DNA of 17,987 nt from Paracoccaceae bacterium. GTDB lineage: Bacteria > Pseudomonadota > Alphaproteobacteria > Rhodobacterales > Rhodobacteraceae. Positions 1-6,948 of this stretch are shown piece by piece; within the stretch, counting starts at the first letter, position 1; the number at the start of each line of letters is the position of its first letter. The stretch covers positions 1 through 17,987 of the forward strand of contig PXES01000159.1 of assembly GCA_003564655.1 (NCBI GenBank). The letters are read 5' to 3'. The position numbers and the translations under genes were made by a program. The notes beneath the pieces were generated by a model that worked only from the letters and a program-made list of their open reading frames with translations, was not told the DNA's origin and made no database searches.

Positions 1-610
1 CGGCCCGCGGCGCCTCGGGGGTGGGGATGTCCAGCGCGCTCAAGAGCACCATGCCCGCGATGTTCAGCCCGATCACGCCCAGATAGGTCGCCAGAAACGG
101 CACCGGCATCGCCTCGGCGGTGAGCGAGACAAGTTGCGGGCCGAAAACGGCCGAGAGAAGCCCCCCCGCCATGACGTAGGAGATCGCCTTGGGGCGGAAT
201 TCGGGGGTGGCGGTGTCGGTCGCGGCAAACCGGTAGAAGCCATTGGCCGACATGTAAACGCCAGTCAGGAGCGAGCCCAGCAGGAACAGCGGAAACGACC
301 CCAGCAGCAGCGCATAGGCGCAGATCGCCGCACCCGTGGCCCCGGCGGCGCAGGCCAGCCAGAACCCCGCGCGCCGACCGTAAGCCTGCATGAAGGCCGA
401 TAGCGGCGTGGCTGTGAGCATCGAGCCCAGCACGATCAGCGAGATCGGCAGCGTCGCCCAGCAGGGATTCGCCGCCAGCATCTGCCCCGCCAGCCCGCCG
501 ATGATAAACATCACCGGCAGTTGCGCGCCCGCAACCGCCTGCGCGGCGACCAGCACCAGCACATTGCGCGTCGCGCGGCGGTTGTCGGGGGTTGCAACTG
601 TCTCGACCAT
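1..610 (-). CDS. MFS transporter, N-terminal half (partial at window edge)
   Basis: Reading the minus strand from the ATG at 610 gives an open frame of 203 codons that leaves the window without a stop. The product begins MVETVATPDNRRATRNVLVL and is strongly hydrophobic, with about six predicted membrane segments separated by short loops. The segment reading AFMQAYGRRAGFW, between the second and third helices, matches the loop 2-3 signature of the major facilitator superfamily (an Arg/Gly-rich D/GR-x-GRR-type turn). It should be an inner-membrane secondary transporter; the substrate cannot be told from half a protein. It is divergent from the DNA glycosylase gene, with 48 bp between the two start codons, so both promoters must share that gap. 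It is different in sequence from the MFS gene at 3145. The family call is good, the substrate is unknown, and the C-terminal half lies outside the window. Confidence 0.85.
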   Translation of the reverse strand, partial: MVETVATPDNRRATRNVLVLVAAQAVAGAQLPVMFIIGGLAGQMLAANPCWATLPISLIVLGSMLTATPLSAFMQAYGRRAGFWLACAAGATGAAICAYALLLGSFPLFLLGSLLTGVYMSANGFYRFAATDTATPEFRPKAISYVMAGGLLSAVFGPQLVSLTAEAMPVPFLATYLGVIGLNIAGMVLLSALDIPTPEAPRA

Positions 611-658
611 GCGGGCAGGGTTAGCGCGCGCGCTGCGCGATGAAAAGAGGTGTTTAGC

Positions 659-1303
659 ATGTGCAATGTCGCGGGTGTCGGGCGGCTGATGGATTCGGAA
701 GAGACAATGGCCGAGGGGGCCGAATGGCTCGCCCGTCAGGAGCCGCGCTTCGCCCATGCGCTGAAGCTCGCGGGCCCGCCGCCCTTGCGCCGCCGTCCCG
801 ACGGTTTCGCGCATCTGCTTTCGGCCATTGTCAGCCAGCAAGTCAGCACCCACGCCGCCCGCGCCATCTGGGGGCGGATGGAGACGGCGGGGCTGACCAC
901 GCCCGAGGCGGTGCTGGCCGCCGATGACCCCACATTGCGCGCGCCGGGCCTGTCGCAGCAGAAGATGCGCTATGCCCGCGCGCTGGCAGCGGCGGGGATC
1001 GACTTCGACGCGCTGCGCGAGATGCCCGACGCGCAGGTGGTCGAAACGCTGGTCACGGTCCCCGGCATCGGGCGCTGGACCGCCGAAATCTACGCCATGT
1101 TCTCGCTGGGCCGTGCCGATGTCTTCGCACCCGCCGATCTGGCGTTGCAGGAATCCGCGCGGCGGCTGTTCGTGCTGGACGCCCGCCCGCGCGAGGCCGC
1201 GCTGCGCCGCATGGCCGAGGCCTGGTCGCCCTGGCGCAGCGTTGCGGCGGGGATGCTCTGGGCCTATTACCGGGTGGAAACCGACAGGGATGGGATCGTA
1301 TGA
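659..1303 (+). CDS. DNA-3-methyladenine glycosylase II (AlkA-type, HhH-GPD)
   Basis: A 214-residue HhH-GPD base-excision repair glycosylase, expected to remove alkylated purines such as 3-methyladenine from DNA in the cytoplasm. The DNA-binding helix-hairpin-helix is visible at about residues 134-148 (VPGIGRWTAEIYAMF). It is followed by the region DVFAPADLALQ, whose Asp at about residue 160 is the expected catalytic acid. The motif AIVSQQVS near residue 57 and WSPWRS near residue 190 also match AlkA relatives. The length fits the short AlkA form that lacks the extra N-terminal domain of the E. coli enzyme. I chose the ATG at 659 because AAAAGAGG at 643-650 lies 8 nt upstream; a GTG at 650 and ATGs at 689 and 707 are in frame. 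The stop overlaps the next start (ATGA), so the two genes are translationally coupled. Confidence 0.9.
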   Translation: MCNVAGVGRLMDSEETMAEGAEWLARQEPRFAHALKLAGPPPLRRRPDGFAHLLSAIVSQQVSTHAARAIWGRMETAGLTTPEAVLAADDPTLRAPGLSQQKMRYARALAAAGIDFDALREMPDAQVVETLVTVPGIGRWTAEIYAMFSLGRADVFAPADLALQESARRLFVLDARPREAALRRMAEAWSPWRSVAAGMLWAYYRVETDRDGIV

Positions 1304-1965
1304 CACGCAAGCTCACATCGGGCCGCCGGGGGCCGTCCTCGGGGCATCGGGCCAGTTCGGCGGTGGTGTTCGTGCATGGCTACGGGGCGGACGGGGCGGA
1401 CCTTCTGGGGCTGGCCGACCCGCTGGGACCGCATCTGCCCGATACGGTGTTTTTCGCCCCCAACGCGCCCGAGCCCTGCGCGGCCAATCCGATGGGCTAT
1501 CAGTGGTTCCCGATCCCCTGGCTTGACGGGTCGAGCGAGGCGCAGGCGCTGGACGGGCTGGCCCGCGCGGCGGCCGATCTCGACGCCTTCCTCGACGGGG
1601 GGCTGGAAGAAGAACGCCTCGCGCCCGAGGCGCTGGCGCTGGTGGGCTTCTCGCAAGGCACGATGATGAGCCTGCAGGTCGCACCGCGCCGCGCCGCGCC
1701 GCTGGCCGGGCTGGTGGGCTTCTCGGGGCGGCTGATGCAACCCGAACGGTTGGAGGCCGAGACCGTCTCGCGCCTGCCGGTGCTGCTGATCCACGGCGAT
1801 CAGGACGAGGTGGTTCCGCCCGCCTGCCTGCCCGAAGCAACCGACGCGCTGGTGGCCGCCGGGTTCGAGACCTACAGCCATGTCTCGGAAGGGACCGGCC
1901 ACGGTATCGCCCATGACGGGCTGTCGCTGGCGCTGTCCTTCCTGCGCGAAAAGCTGCCGGGCTGA
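1300..1965 (+). CDS. Phospholipase/carboxylesterase, alpha/beta hydrolase
   Basis: A 221-residue member of the phospholipase/carboxylesterase family (acyl-protein thioesterase-like, Abhydrolase_2). The catalytic triad is visible: nucleophile Ser118 in GFSQG, Asp169 in HGDQDEVVP, and His201 in GTGHGI. The oxyanion-side motif VFVHGYGADG lies at residues 24-33. There is no signal peptide, so it is cytosolic. Family members hydrolyse short-chain carboxylic esters or lysophospholipids; the natural substrate here is unknown. The start codon overlaps the stop of the DNA glycosylase by 4 nt (ATGA), which fixes the start and implies co-transcription. There is no obvious metabolic reason for the pairing. 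The gene ends 2 nt before the stop of the convergent hydrolase gene on the other strand, leaving no room for a terminator between them. Confidence 0.88.
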   Translation: MTRKLTSGRRGPSSGHRASSAVVFVHGYGADGADLLGLADPLGPHLPDTVFFAPNAPEPCAANPMGYQWFPIPWLDGSSEAQALDGLARAAADLDAFLDGGLEEERLAPEALALVGFSQGTMMSLQVAPRRAAPLAGLVGFSGRLMQPERLEAETVSRLPVLLIHGDQDEVVPPACLPEATDALVAAGFETYSHVSEGTGHGIAHDGLSLALSFLREKLPG

Positions 1966-1967
1966 CC

Positions 1968-2939
1968 TCAGAGCGCGCGCAGCCACGCATCAAGCGCGTC
2001 GAGCGCCTGTTGCCCTGCCGCGCTGTCGAGGTCGAACTGGTATTCATGACCGAGCGCAGGTTCGTGGTCCGGCGGGAAGAACAGGGTGCTGACCGGCACG
2101 CCTGCGTCCTCCATCGTGCGCGCAAGGGCGCGGGATTGCGGCTCCAGCGGATCGGCATTCCCGACGGTGACAAAGGCCGCGGGAAAGGCAGGCGACATCC
2201 GCGCCGTCAGATCGAAGGTGTCGAGAACCTCCGAGCGCCGCCAGTTCCGGTCGCCACTATAGGCCCATCCCGTGACCTGCACGAACCAGCGCCCGAGGAT
2301 CGCGCCCTCGCCAAGCCCGGCAATGTCGTAGACGCCGCAGAACAGGCTTACCCCGGCCAGCGCGTCGCGCCACGGCGCGTCCTTGACCCCCAACTGCTGC
2401 CCATATGCGGCATCGGTCGCAGCCGCAGCCGTCTGCGCGGCGATCTGCGCCCCGGCGCTGTCGCCGGCAAGCACGAATCTGGCCCCGTCGAGATCATGCT
2501 CAGCCGCTTCGCCATGCAGGAAGCCAAGCGCCGTCGCGAGTTGCCGCACCGGTGTCGGATAGCGCGCCTCGGGCGCGATGGTGTAATCGACATTGACCAC
2601 GATGAAGCCACGGCCCGCGAGGATCTTGAGGTAATTCGCGACATCCGCGCGCTGTCCTGAGACGAACCCGCCCCCATGCACCCAGACGATCACGGGCAGG
2701 CCGGTCGAGGCGTCGGGCAGCCTGTAGATATCGAGCAGGGCCGCCGGGTCATCCGGGTCGTAGCGATGCGTAGTTGTCGTGACCGCGGCAGGAACACGCG
2801 GGGCCAGCCGGTCCGAGGCCGCGGCAGCGCCCCGGTCGAATGCCGCCCGCACCAGCAGGACGCCCGGCCAGGGCGACAGGCTGAAACCGGCGACGATCAG
2901 GGCAGCGATTGCAGCTGCGGCAAAAAGGACTGTGCGCAT
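1968..2939 (-). CDS. Alpha/beta hydrolase (HSL/BD-FAE-like esterase) with N-terminal membrane anchor or signal
   Basis: A 323-residue serine hydrolase. The N-terminus (MRTVLFAAAAIAALIVAGF) is a hydrophobic segment, either an uncleaved anchor or a signal peptide, so the enzyme acts at or outside the inner membrane. The oxyanion-hole motif HGGGF lies at residues 88-92 and the nucleophile Ser161 sits in GDSAG. The likely acid and base are Asp263 (NADPLEP) and His298 (LGHEYQF). This arrangement is that of hormone-sensitive-lipase / BD-FAE-type esterases acting on small esters. A Cys in SLFCGVYD follows the strand after the nucleophile elbow. GAGAG lies upstream of the ATG at a suitable distance. 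The gene is divergent from the MFS gene at 3145 (205 bp gap) and convergent with the carboxylesterase (2 bp gap). The substrate cannot be deduced. Confidence 0.85.
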   Translation of the reverse strand: MRTVLFAAAAIAALIVAGFSLSPWPGVLLVRAAFDRGAAAASDRLAPRVPAAVTTTTHRYDPDDPAALLDIYRLPDASTGLPVIVWVHGGGFVSGQRADVANYLKILAGRGFIVVNVDYTIAPEARYPTPVRQLATALGFLHGEAAEHDLDGARFVLAGDSAGAQIAAQTAAAATDAAYGQQLGVKDAPWRDALAGVSLFCGVYDIAGLGEGAILGRWFVQVTGWAYSGDRNWRRSEVLDTFDLTARMSPAFPAAFVTVGNADPLEPQSRALARTMEDAGVPVSTLFFPPDHEPALGHEYQFDLDSAAGQQALDALDAWLRAL

Positions 2940-3144
2940 TCACTCGCTCTCTCGTGCTGCGACGCCTTGCAACATGACCCTTTAGCCCCGATCTGTCGAG
3001 CAGGGCCGGGGAATTCATCGCCCCCGGGCGCGGACGCGATGTCGCTTTCCGTCACGCAGGGGGCGCGATTCGCGCTGCAGCGCAGCATCGGCTGTGCGAC
3101 CAACATGCCGGGGAGGCGCGCGACAGCAGAGGACGCGGGCAGAG

Positions 3145-4431
3145 ATGGGCAAGGTCTTTTCGGGCGTATGGCCGCTGATGCTGGGCATCCTGCTCATCAT
3201 GCTCGGCAACGGGATGCATTTTACCCTTATCGGGGTGCGCGGCGGGATCGAGGGGTTCTCGACCACGGCGCTGGCCATCGTGACCTCGGGCTATTTCATC
3301 GGCTTCCTGTCGGGCGCGCGCTACGCGCCGCTGCTGATCCGCAAGGTCGGGCATGTGCGGGTCTTCGCGGCACTGGGCAGCTTCATGTCGGCCGCGCTCA
3401 TCGCCTTCCCGCTGATCATCGACCCGATCGGCTGGACGCTGCTGCGCATCCTGATCGGCTTTTGCATGTCGGGCATCTACGTCACGGCGGAAAGCTGGCT
3501 CAACAACGCCTCGACCAACGAGACGCGCGGCAAGGTGCTGTCCACCTACATGATGATGCAGACGCTGGGCCTGGTCGGCGCGCAGGCGCTGCTGAGCGCG
3601 GGGGACGAGACGACATCGGTGCTGTTCATGATGGCCTCGATCCTCGTGTCACTCGCCTTCGCGCCGATCCTGCTGGCCGCGACACCGGTGCCGGCGGCCG
3701 AGATCACCAAACCGCTGTCGCTTCTGGCGCTCCACCGGCGCGTGCCGCTTTCGACGCTGGGGATTTTCCTGCTGGGCAGCGTCTACGCCACGCAGACCGG
3801 GATGGGTGCCGTCTATGGCAGCCAGATCGGGCTCGAATCGCAACAGGTCGCAGCCCTTGTGGCAGCCTTCTTCATTGGCGCGATGGTGTTCCAGTTCCCG
3901 GTCGGGTGGCTGTCGGACCGCATGGACCGCCGAATGCTGATCTGCGGGGCGGCGGCGGCGGCAGCGGGGTTCGGCCTGCTGGGCTGGGCCGCGCCGGAAG
4001 GCTTGCTGCCCATTCTGGGCGCCGCCTTCCTTGCCGGGGGGATGACGACACCGCTCTACGCGTTGTTTCTCGCCTATGCCAATGACTGGCTGGAGGTCGA
4101 GGAGATGCCCGCCGCCTCGGGCGGGCTGATCTTCAGCTTCGGCCTGGGCGCGATCTGCGGGCCGCTGGCGACGGGCGCGGCGATGGAGCAGTTCAGCGCC
4201 AATGCCTTCTGGCTGGTGATGAGCGCGACCTTCCTCTTGATCGCGCTCTACGCGCTGTGGCGGATGAGCCAGCGCCCGGCAATGCCGGCCGAGGACACTG
4301 ACAGCTATGTCGCGGTGGTGCCGTCAAGCTCGGCGGTGGCGCTGCAGGCGGCGGTCGAATGGTCGACAGAGCAGGCCGAGGCCGAGCGCGAGGCACAGGC
4401 GGAAGAGGCCGAGGCGCAGCGCGAGGGGTAG
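3145..4431 (+). CDS. MFS transporter (YcaD-like)
   Basis: A 428-residue transporter with twelve predicted membrane segments in two six-helix halves. The region GYFIGFLSGARYAPLLIRKVGH (helix 2 and loop 2-3) and the second-half equivalent GWLSDRMDRRM carry the major facilitator signature. The phrase GIYVTAESWLNNASTNETRGK is typical of the YcaD-like group. The last 35 residues form a hydrophilic tail very rich in Ala and Glu, probably cytoplasmic. I chose the ATG at 3145 (MGKVFSGVWPLML), preceded by a GA-rich stretch. The longer frame opening at 3094 would add 17 polar residues unlike the family. It stands alone on this strand. The substrate is unknown; family members are generally drug or metabolite exporters. 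Confidence 0.88.
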   Translation: MGKVFSGVWPLMLGILLIMLGNGMHFTLIGVRGGIEGFSTTALAIVTSGYFIGFLSGARYAPLLIRKVGHVRVFAALGSFMSAALIAFPLIIDPIGWTLLRILIGFCMSGIYVTAESWLNNASTNETRGKVLSTYMMMQTLGLVGAQALLSAGDETTSVLFMMASILVSLAFAPILLAATPVPAAEITKPLSLLALHRRVPLSTLGIFLLGSVYATQTGMGAVYGSQIGLESQQVAALVAAFFIGAMVFQFPVGWLSDRMDRRMLICGAAAAAAGFGLLGWAAPEGLLPILGAAFLAGGMTTPLYALFLAYANDWLEVEEMPAASGGLIFSFGLGAICGPLATGAAMEQFSANAFWLVMSATFLLIALYALWRMSQRPAMPAEDTDSYVAVVPSSSAVALQAAVEWSTEQAEAEREAQAEEAEAQREG

Positions 4432-4525
4432 ACCGCCGCCCCCATGAGCGGGGTGTGGCGTGTCATGCGCCTGTCACGAAGTGATCATATCCACACCCCT
4501 GCGACATCTGGTGCGCGCGAAGGGC

Positions 4526-4553
4526 TTGCCAGATCTTTTTCGCAAGATATAGT
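4526..4553 (+). promoter_or_regulatory. Predicted sigma-70-type promoter for the HNH gene
   Basis: TTGCCA (4526-4531) and TATAGT (4548-4553) each match the consensus at five of six positions and are separated by 16 nt, which predicts transcription starting near 4560. An inverted repeat CTTGC/GCAAG (4525-4529 and 4542-4546) overlaps the spacer and could be an operator. The block is noticeably more A+T-rich than the surrounding DNA. Confidence 0.55.
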
Positions 4554-4562
4554 TCAGCCATC

Positions 4563-4622
4563 GCGATGCTGTGGCGCAGCATCGCTCTGGCCCCAAGGGG
4601 GCTTGAATCGCCCCTCGGGGCC
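4563..4622 (+). promoter_or_regulatory. Two tandem hairpins forming the HNH gene leader
   Basis: Hairpin 1 spans 4563-4585: a perfect 9-bp stem GCGATGCTG/CAGCATCGC closing a 5-nt loop. Hairpin 2 spans 4589-4622: GGCCCC pairs with GGGGCC, then, after one A.C mismatch and an A-T pair, GGGG pairs with CCCC around a short loop containing TTGAAT. They begin right after the predicted transcription start and end 8 nt before the ribosome binding site GGAGG (4631-4635). They could control translation or RNA stability, or act as an attenuator. No run of T follows either one, so a simple intrinsic terminator is less likely. Confidence 0.5.
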
Positions 4623-4644
4623 GCCAGATCGGAGGCGGCGCTGT

Positions 4645-5229
4645 ATGGATGGTGAGTTCAGGACCGAATTCGTGCGCGACCCGGTGGGGCTGCGGCACTT
4701 TCCGGCGCTGGTCCTCAATGCCGATTATCGCCCGCTGTCCTACTACCCGCTCTCGCTCTGGCCATGGCAGGACGCGGTGAAGGCGGTGTTCCTCGACCGG
4801 GTGGATACGCTTGCCGAATACGACCATGTGGTGCGCAGCCAGCGCATGGAAATCCGCGTCCCCTCGGTCGTGGTGCTGCGCGAATATGTGCATCCGCGCA
4901 AGCGGGTCGCCTTCACCCGCTTCAACCTGTTTCTGCGCGACGAGTTCTCTTGCCAGTATTGCGGTGCGAAGAATGACCTGACCTTCGATCATGTGCTGCC
5001 GCGCAAGCTGGGCGGCGTGACAAGCTGGGAAAACGTCGTCGCCGCCTGCGCGCCCTGCAATCTGAAGAAGGGGTCCAAGACGCTGCGCGAGTCGGGGCTG
5101 AAGCTCAAGCGCGCGCCCGTCCGCCCCGGGGCCGAGCAGCTGCGCAATCAGGGGCGGCGCTTTCCGCCCAATCACCTGCATGAAAGCTGGCTCGATTACC
5201 TTTATTGGGATAGCGAACTCGAAGCGTGA
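4645..5229 (+). CDS. HNH endonuclease family protein
   Basis: A 194-residue protein with a C-terminal HNH nuclease domain, a zinc-stabilised beta-beta-alpha metal fold that cleaves DNA. The structural zinc ligands are two Cys pairs, Cys103/Cys106 (CQYC) and Cys135/Cys138 (CAPC). The nuclease core runs FDHVLPRKLGG with Asp115 and His116, then Asn130 and Asn139. About 90 N-terminal residues (ALVLNADYRPLSYYPLSLWP onward) have no nuclease motif but are typical of the stand-alone HNH proteins common in alphaproteobacteria and cyanobacteria, whose cellular role is not established. I chose the ATG at 4645 because GGAGG at 4631-4635 is 9 nt upstream; the open frame extends back to 4444, but that stretch holds the promoter and leader hairpins. 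No methylase or phage gene is nearby, so it is not an obvious restriction or packaging enzyme. Confidence 0.9.
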   Translation: MDGEFRTEFVRDPVGLRHFPALVLNADYRPLSYYPLSLWPWQDAVKAVFLDRVDTLAEYDHVVRSQRMEIRVPSVVVLREYVHPRKRVAFTRFNLFLRDEFSCQYCGAKNDLTFDHVLPRKLGGVTSWENVVAACAPCNLKKGSKTLRESGLKLKRAPVRPGAEQLRNQGRRFPPNHLHESWLDYLYWDSELEA

Positions 5230-5260
5230 GGCGCGCCGCCGCGCGGATGATGCGCGCCTG

Positions 5261-5324
5261 CTGCAACGCGCCCCCGGAGCGTGCCCACCCACCCGCCCTT
5301 GCACGCCCCGGGGGCGCATTGCAG
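5261..5324 (+). repeat. Dispersed hairpin/G-quadruplex repeat, copy A
   Basis: Arms 5261-5284 and 5301-5324 pair over 24 bp with two C/A-type mismatches, which become G.U wobbles if the minus strand is transcribed. The 16-nt loop (5285-5300) begins CCACCCACCCGCCC. With the closing base this gives GGGCGGGTGGGTGGG on the minus strand (5284-5298): four G3 tracts with one-nucleotide linkers. The loop is identical to that of copy B. The element starts 31 nt after the HNH stop and well upstream of the zwf operator. No T-run follows, so it is not a standard intrinsic terminator. Confidence 0.85.
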
Positions 5325-5433
5325 GAAGCCTATGGCGAGGGGCGGGCAATTGCTGTGACTTCCGGGTGCAGGCAGCGGGGATCGGATGACGCGGGCAGGC
5401 CACTGGACAGAGGGGCCCCCTGCAGGTAAACGG

Positions 5434-5447
5434 TGGTAGCGCTAACA
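5434..5447. promoter_or_regulatory. Predicted LacI-family operator upstream of zwf
   Basis: TGGTAGCGCTAACA is a 14-bp palindrome with one mismatch, centred on the CG step between 5440 and 5441. An even palindrome with a central CG and half-site GCTAACA is the classic shape of LacI/GalR-family operators. Its centre lies about 62 bp upstream of the zwf start, where a repressor could block transcription of zwf-pgl-pgi. I could not fix the promoter hexamers around it. The regulator gene is not in this window. Confidence 0.6.
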
Positions 5448-5502
5448 CAAGCCGCTGTCCGTGCGGGCAGCGGCCTTCGCGTGCCAACAGAGGGAGAGTC
5501 GC

Positions 5503-6948
5503 ATGGTCGCGCGCGTCATTCCGGTCGATCCGTTCGATCTGGTCATCTTCGGGGCCACGGGCGATCTGTCCCGTCGCAAGATCCTGCCCGGCCTCTACCG
5601 TCGCTGGCGGCAGGGCCAGATCCCCGACGGGGCGGCGATCATCGGCGCCGCGCGCAGCAAGATGGACGCGGAGGATTTTCGCGCGCAGGTTGCTCAGGCG
5701 CTCGACGAGTTCCTTGCGCCGGGTGAAAGCGACGCCGCGACGCGCGACAGGTTCCTTGCCATGATCGACTATGTCGCCATCGACGCGCGCGGCGAGGGCG
5801 GCTGGCAGGCGCTGGCAAGCAAGATGCGCGACGGTGTGGTGCGGGCCTTCTACCTTTCGGTGGCCCCGGCCCTGTTCGGCGATATCGCGCAGCGGCTGGT
5901 CGAGGGCGGGATCGCCGACCGCAACGCGCGGATCGTGGTCGAGAAACCCTTCGGCAAGGACCTGGCCTCGGCGCGCGCACTCAACGCCGCGCTGGCCGAG
6001 TATTTCAACGAGGATCAAGTCTACCGGATCGATCATTACCTGGGCAAGGAGACCGTTCAGAACCTGATGGCGGTGCGCTTCGCGAATATCCTGTTCGAGC
6101 CTTTGTGGAATGCGCAATTCGTCGATCATGTGCAGATCACTGTCGCCGAGACCGTGGGCGTCGGCGGGCGCGGCGAGTATTACGCCCATTCGGGCGCGAT
6201 GCGGGACATGGTGCAGAACCACATGATGCAGCTTCTGTGCCTGATCGCGATGGAGCCGCCGAACGCCTTCGAGCCTGACGCCATGCGCGACGAAAAGCTC
6301 AAGGTGATCCGCGCGCTCGACCCGCTGGACCCGCGCGATTGCGTGCGCGGGCAGTATCGCGGGGCAGGGGGCGATGATTATCTCGCCGAATCCGGCAATC
6401 CCGACAGCCGCACCGAAAGCTTCATCGCCATGAAGCTGCAGGTCTCGAACTGGCGCTGGAAGGGCACGCCCTTCTATCTGCGCACGGGCAAGCGGCTGAG
6501 ATCGCGGGTCTCCGAGATCGCCATCACCTTCAAGGAGCCGCCGCATTCGATCTTCGGCGAATCGAACCAGTGGCGCGAGAATGTGCTGGTGATCCGCCTG
6601 CAGCCCGATGAGGGGATGGATCTGCGCGTGATGATCAAGGAGCCGGGGCCGGGCGGGATGCGGCTGAAGGATGTCGCGCTCGACATGAGCTTCGCCGAGG
6701 CGCTGGGCAATGATCTCGACGTGCCCGACGCCTATGAGCGGCTGATCATGGATGTGATCCGCGGCAACCAGACGCTGTTCATGCGCGGCGACGAGGTCGA
6801 GGCCGCCTGGGCCTGGGTCGATCCGGTGATCGCCGCCTGGGAGGCGCGCGGAGATCAGCCGGAACCCTATGAGCCGGGCTCGACCGGGCCGGAAGGGGCG
6901 CTTATGCTGCTGCATCGTGATGGACGACGCTGGCGGGAGATCCGGTAA
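5503..6948 (+). CDS. zwf: Glucose-6-phosphate 1-dehydrogenase
   Basis: A 481-residue cytosolic enzyme that oxidises glucose 6-phosphate to 6-phosphogluconolactone with NADP+ (or NAD+), the first step of the oxidative pentose phosphate and Entner-Doudoroff routes. The nucleotide-binding motif FGATGDLSRRK is at residues 16-26 and EKPFGKD at 147-153. The family signature RIDHYLGKE lies at 175-183, with substrate-binding His178. The catalytic His240 sits in MVQNHMMQL. Length matches the family. The ATG at 5503 follows AGGGAG (5491-5496) by 6 nt; the open frame begins earlier at 5461 but that part lacks family sequence. It is the first gene of zwf-pgl-pgi, and its stop (TAA) shares one base with the pgl start. 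A LacI-type operator lies upstream, which suggests sugar-dependent control of the operon. Confidence 0.97.
   Translation: MVARVIPVDPFDLVIFGATGDLSRRKILPGLYRRWRQGQIPDGAAIIGAARSKMDAEDFRAQVAQALDEFLAPGESDAATRDRFLAMIDYVAIDARGEGGWQALASKMRDGVVRAFYLSVAPALFGDIAQRLVEGGIADRNARIVVEKPFGKDLASARALNAALAEYFNEDQVYRIDHYLGKETVQNLMAVRFANILFEPLWNAQFVDHVQITVAETVGVGGRGEYYAHSGAMRDMVQNHMMQLLCLIAMEPPNAFEPDAMRDEKLKVIRALDPLDPRDCVRGQYRGAGGDDYLAESGNPDSRTESFIAMKLQVSNWRWKGTPFYLRTGKRLRSRVSEIAITFKEPPHSIFGESNQWRENVLVIRLQPDEGMDLRVMIKEPGPGGMRLKDVALDMSFAEALGNDLDVPDAYERLIMDVIRGNQTLFMRGDEVEAAWAWVDPVIAAWEARGDQPEPYEPGSTGPEGALMLLHRDGRRWREIR

Noticed and set aside
623..634. Palindrome AGCGCGCGCGCT in the gap before the DNA glycosylase gene
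   Set aside because: Pure alternating GC is expected often in DNA of this composition; no other feature supports an operator.
2676..4085. A 469-codon plus-strand frame overlapping the second MFS gene
   Set aside because: It lies in another frame of the MFS gene and has the Asp/Arg/Gly-rich composition of a shadow.
4437..4466. Possible terminator after the second MFS gene (CCCC...GGGG near 4440-4460)
   Set aside because: The paired stretches are only about four bases long, with no T-run.
4645..5229. HNH gene as part of a restriction, phage or mobile intron system
   Set aside because: No methylase, integrase, terminase or intron feature is nearby, composition matches the neighbours, and the gene has the form of a common chromosomal alphaproteobacterial HNH protein.
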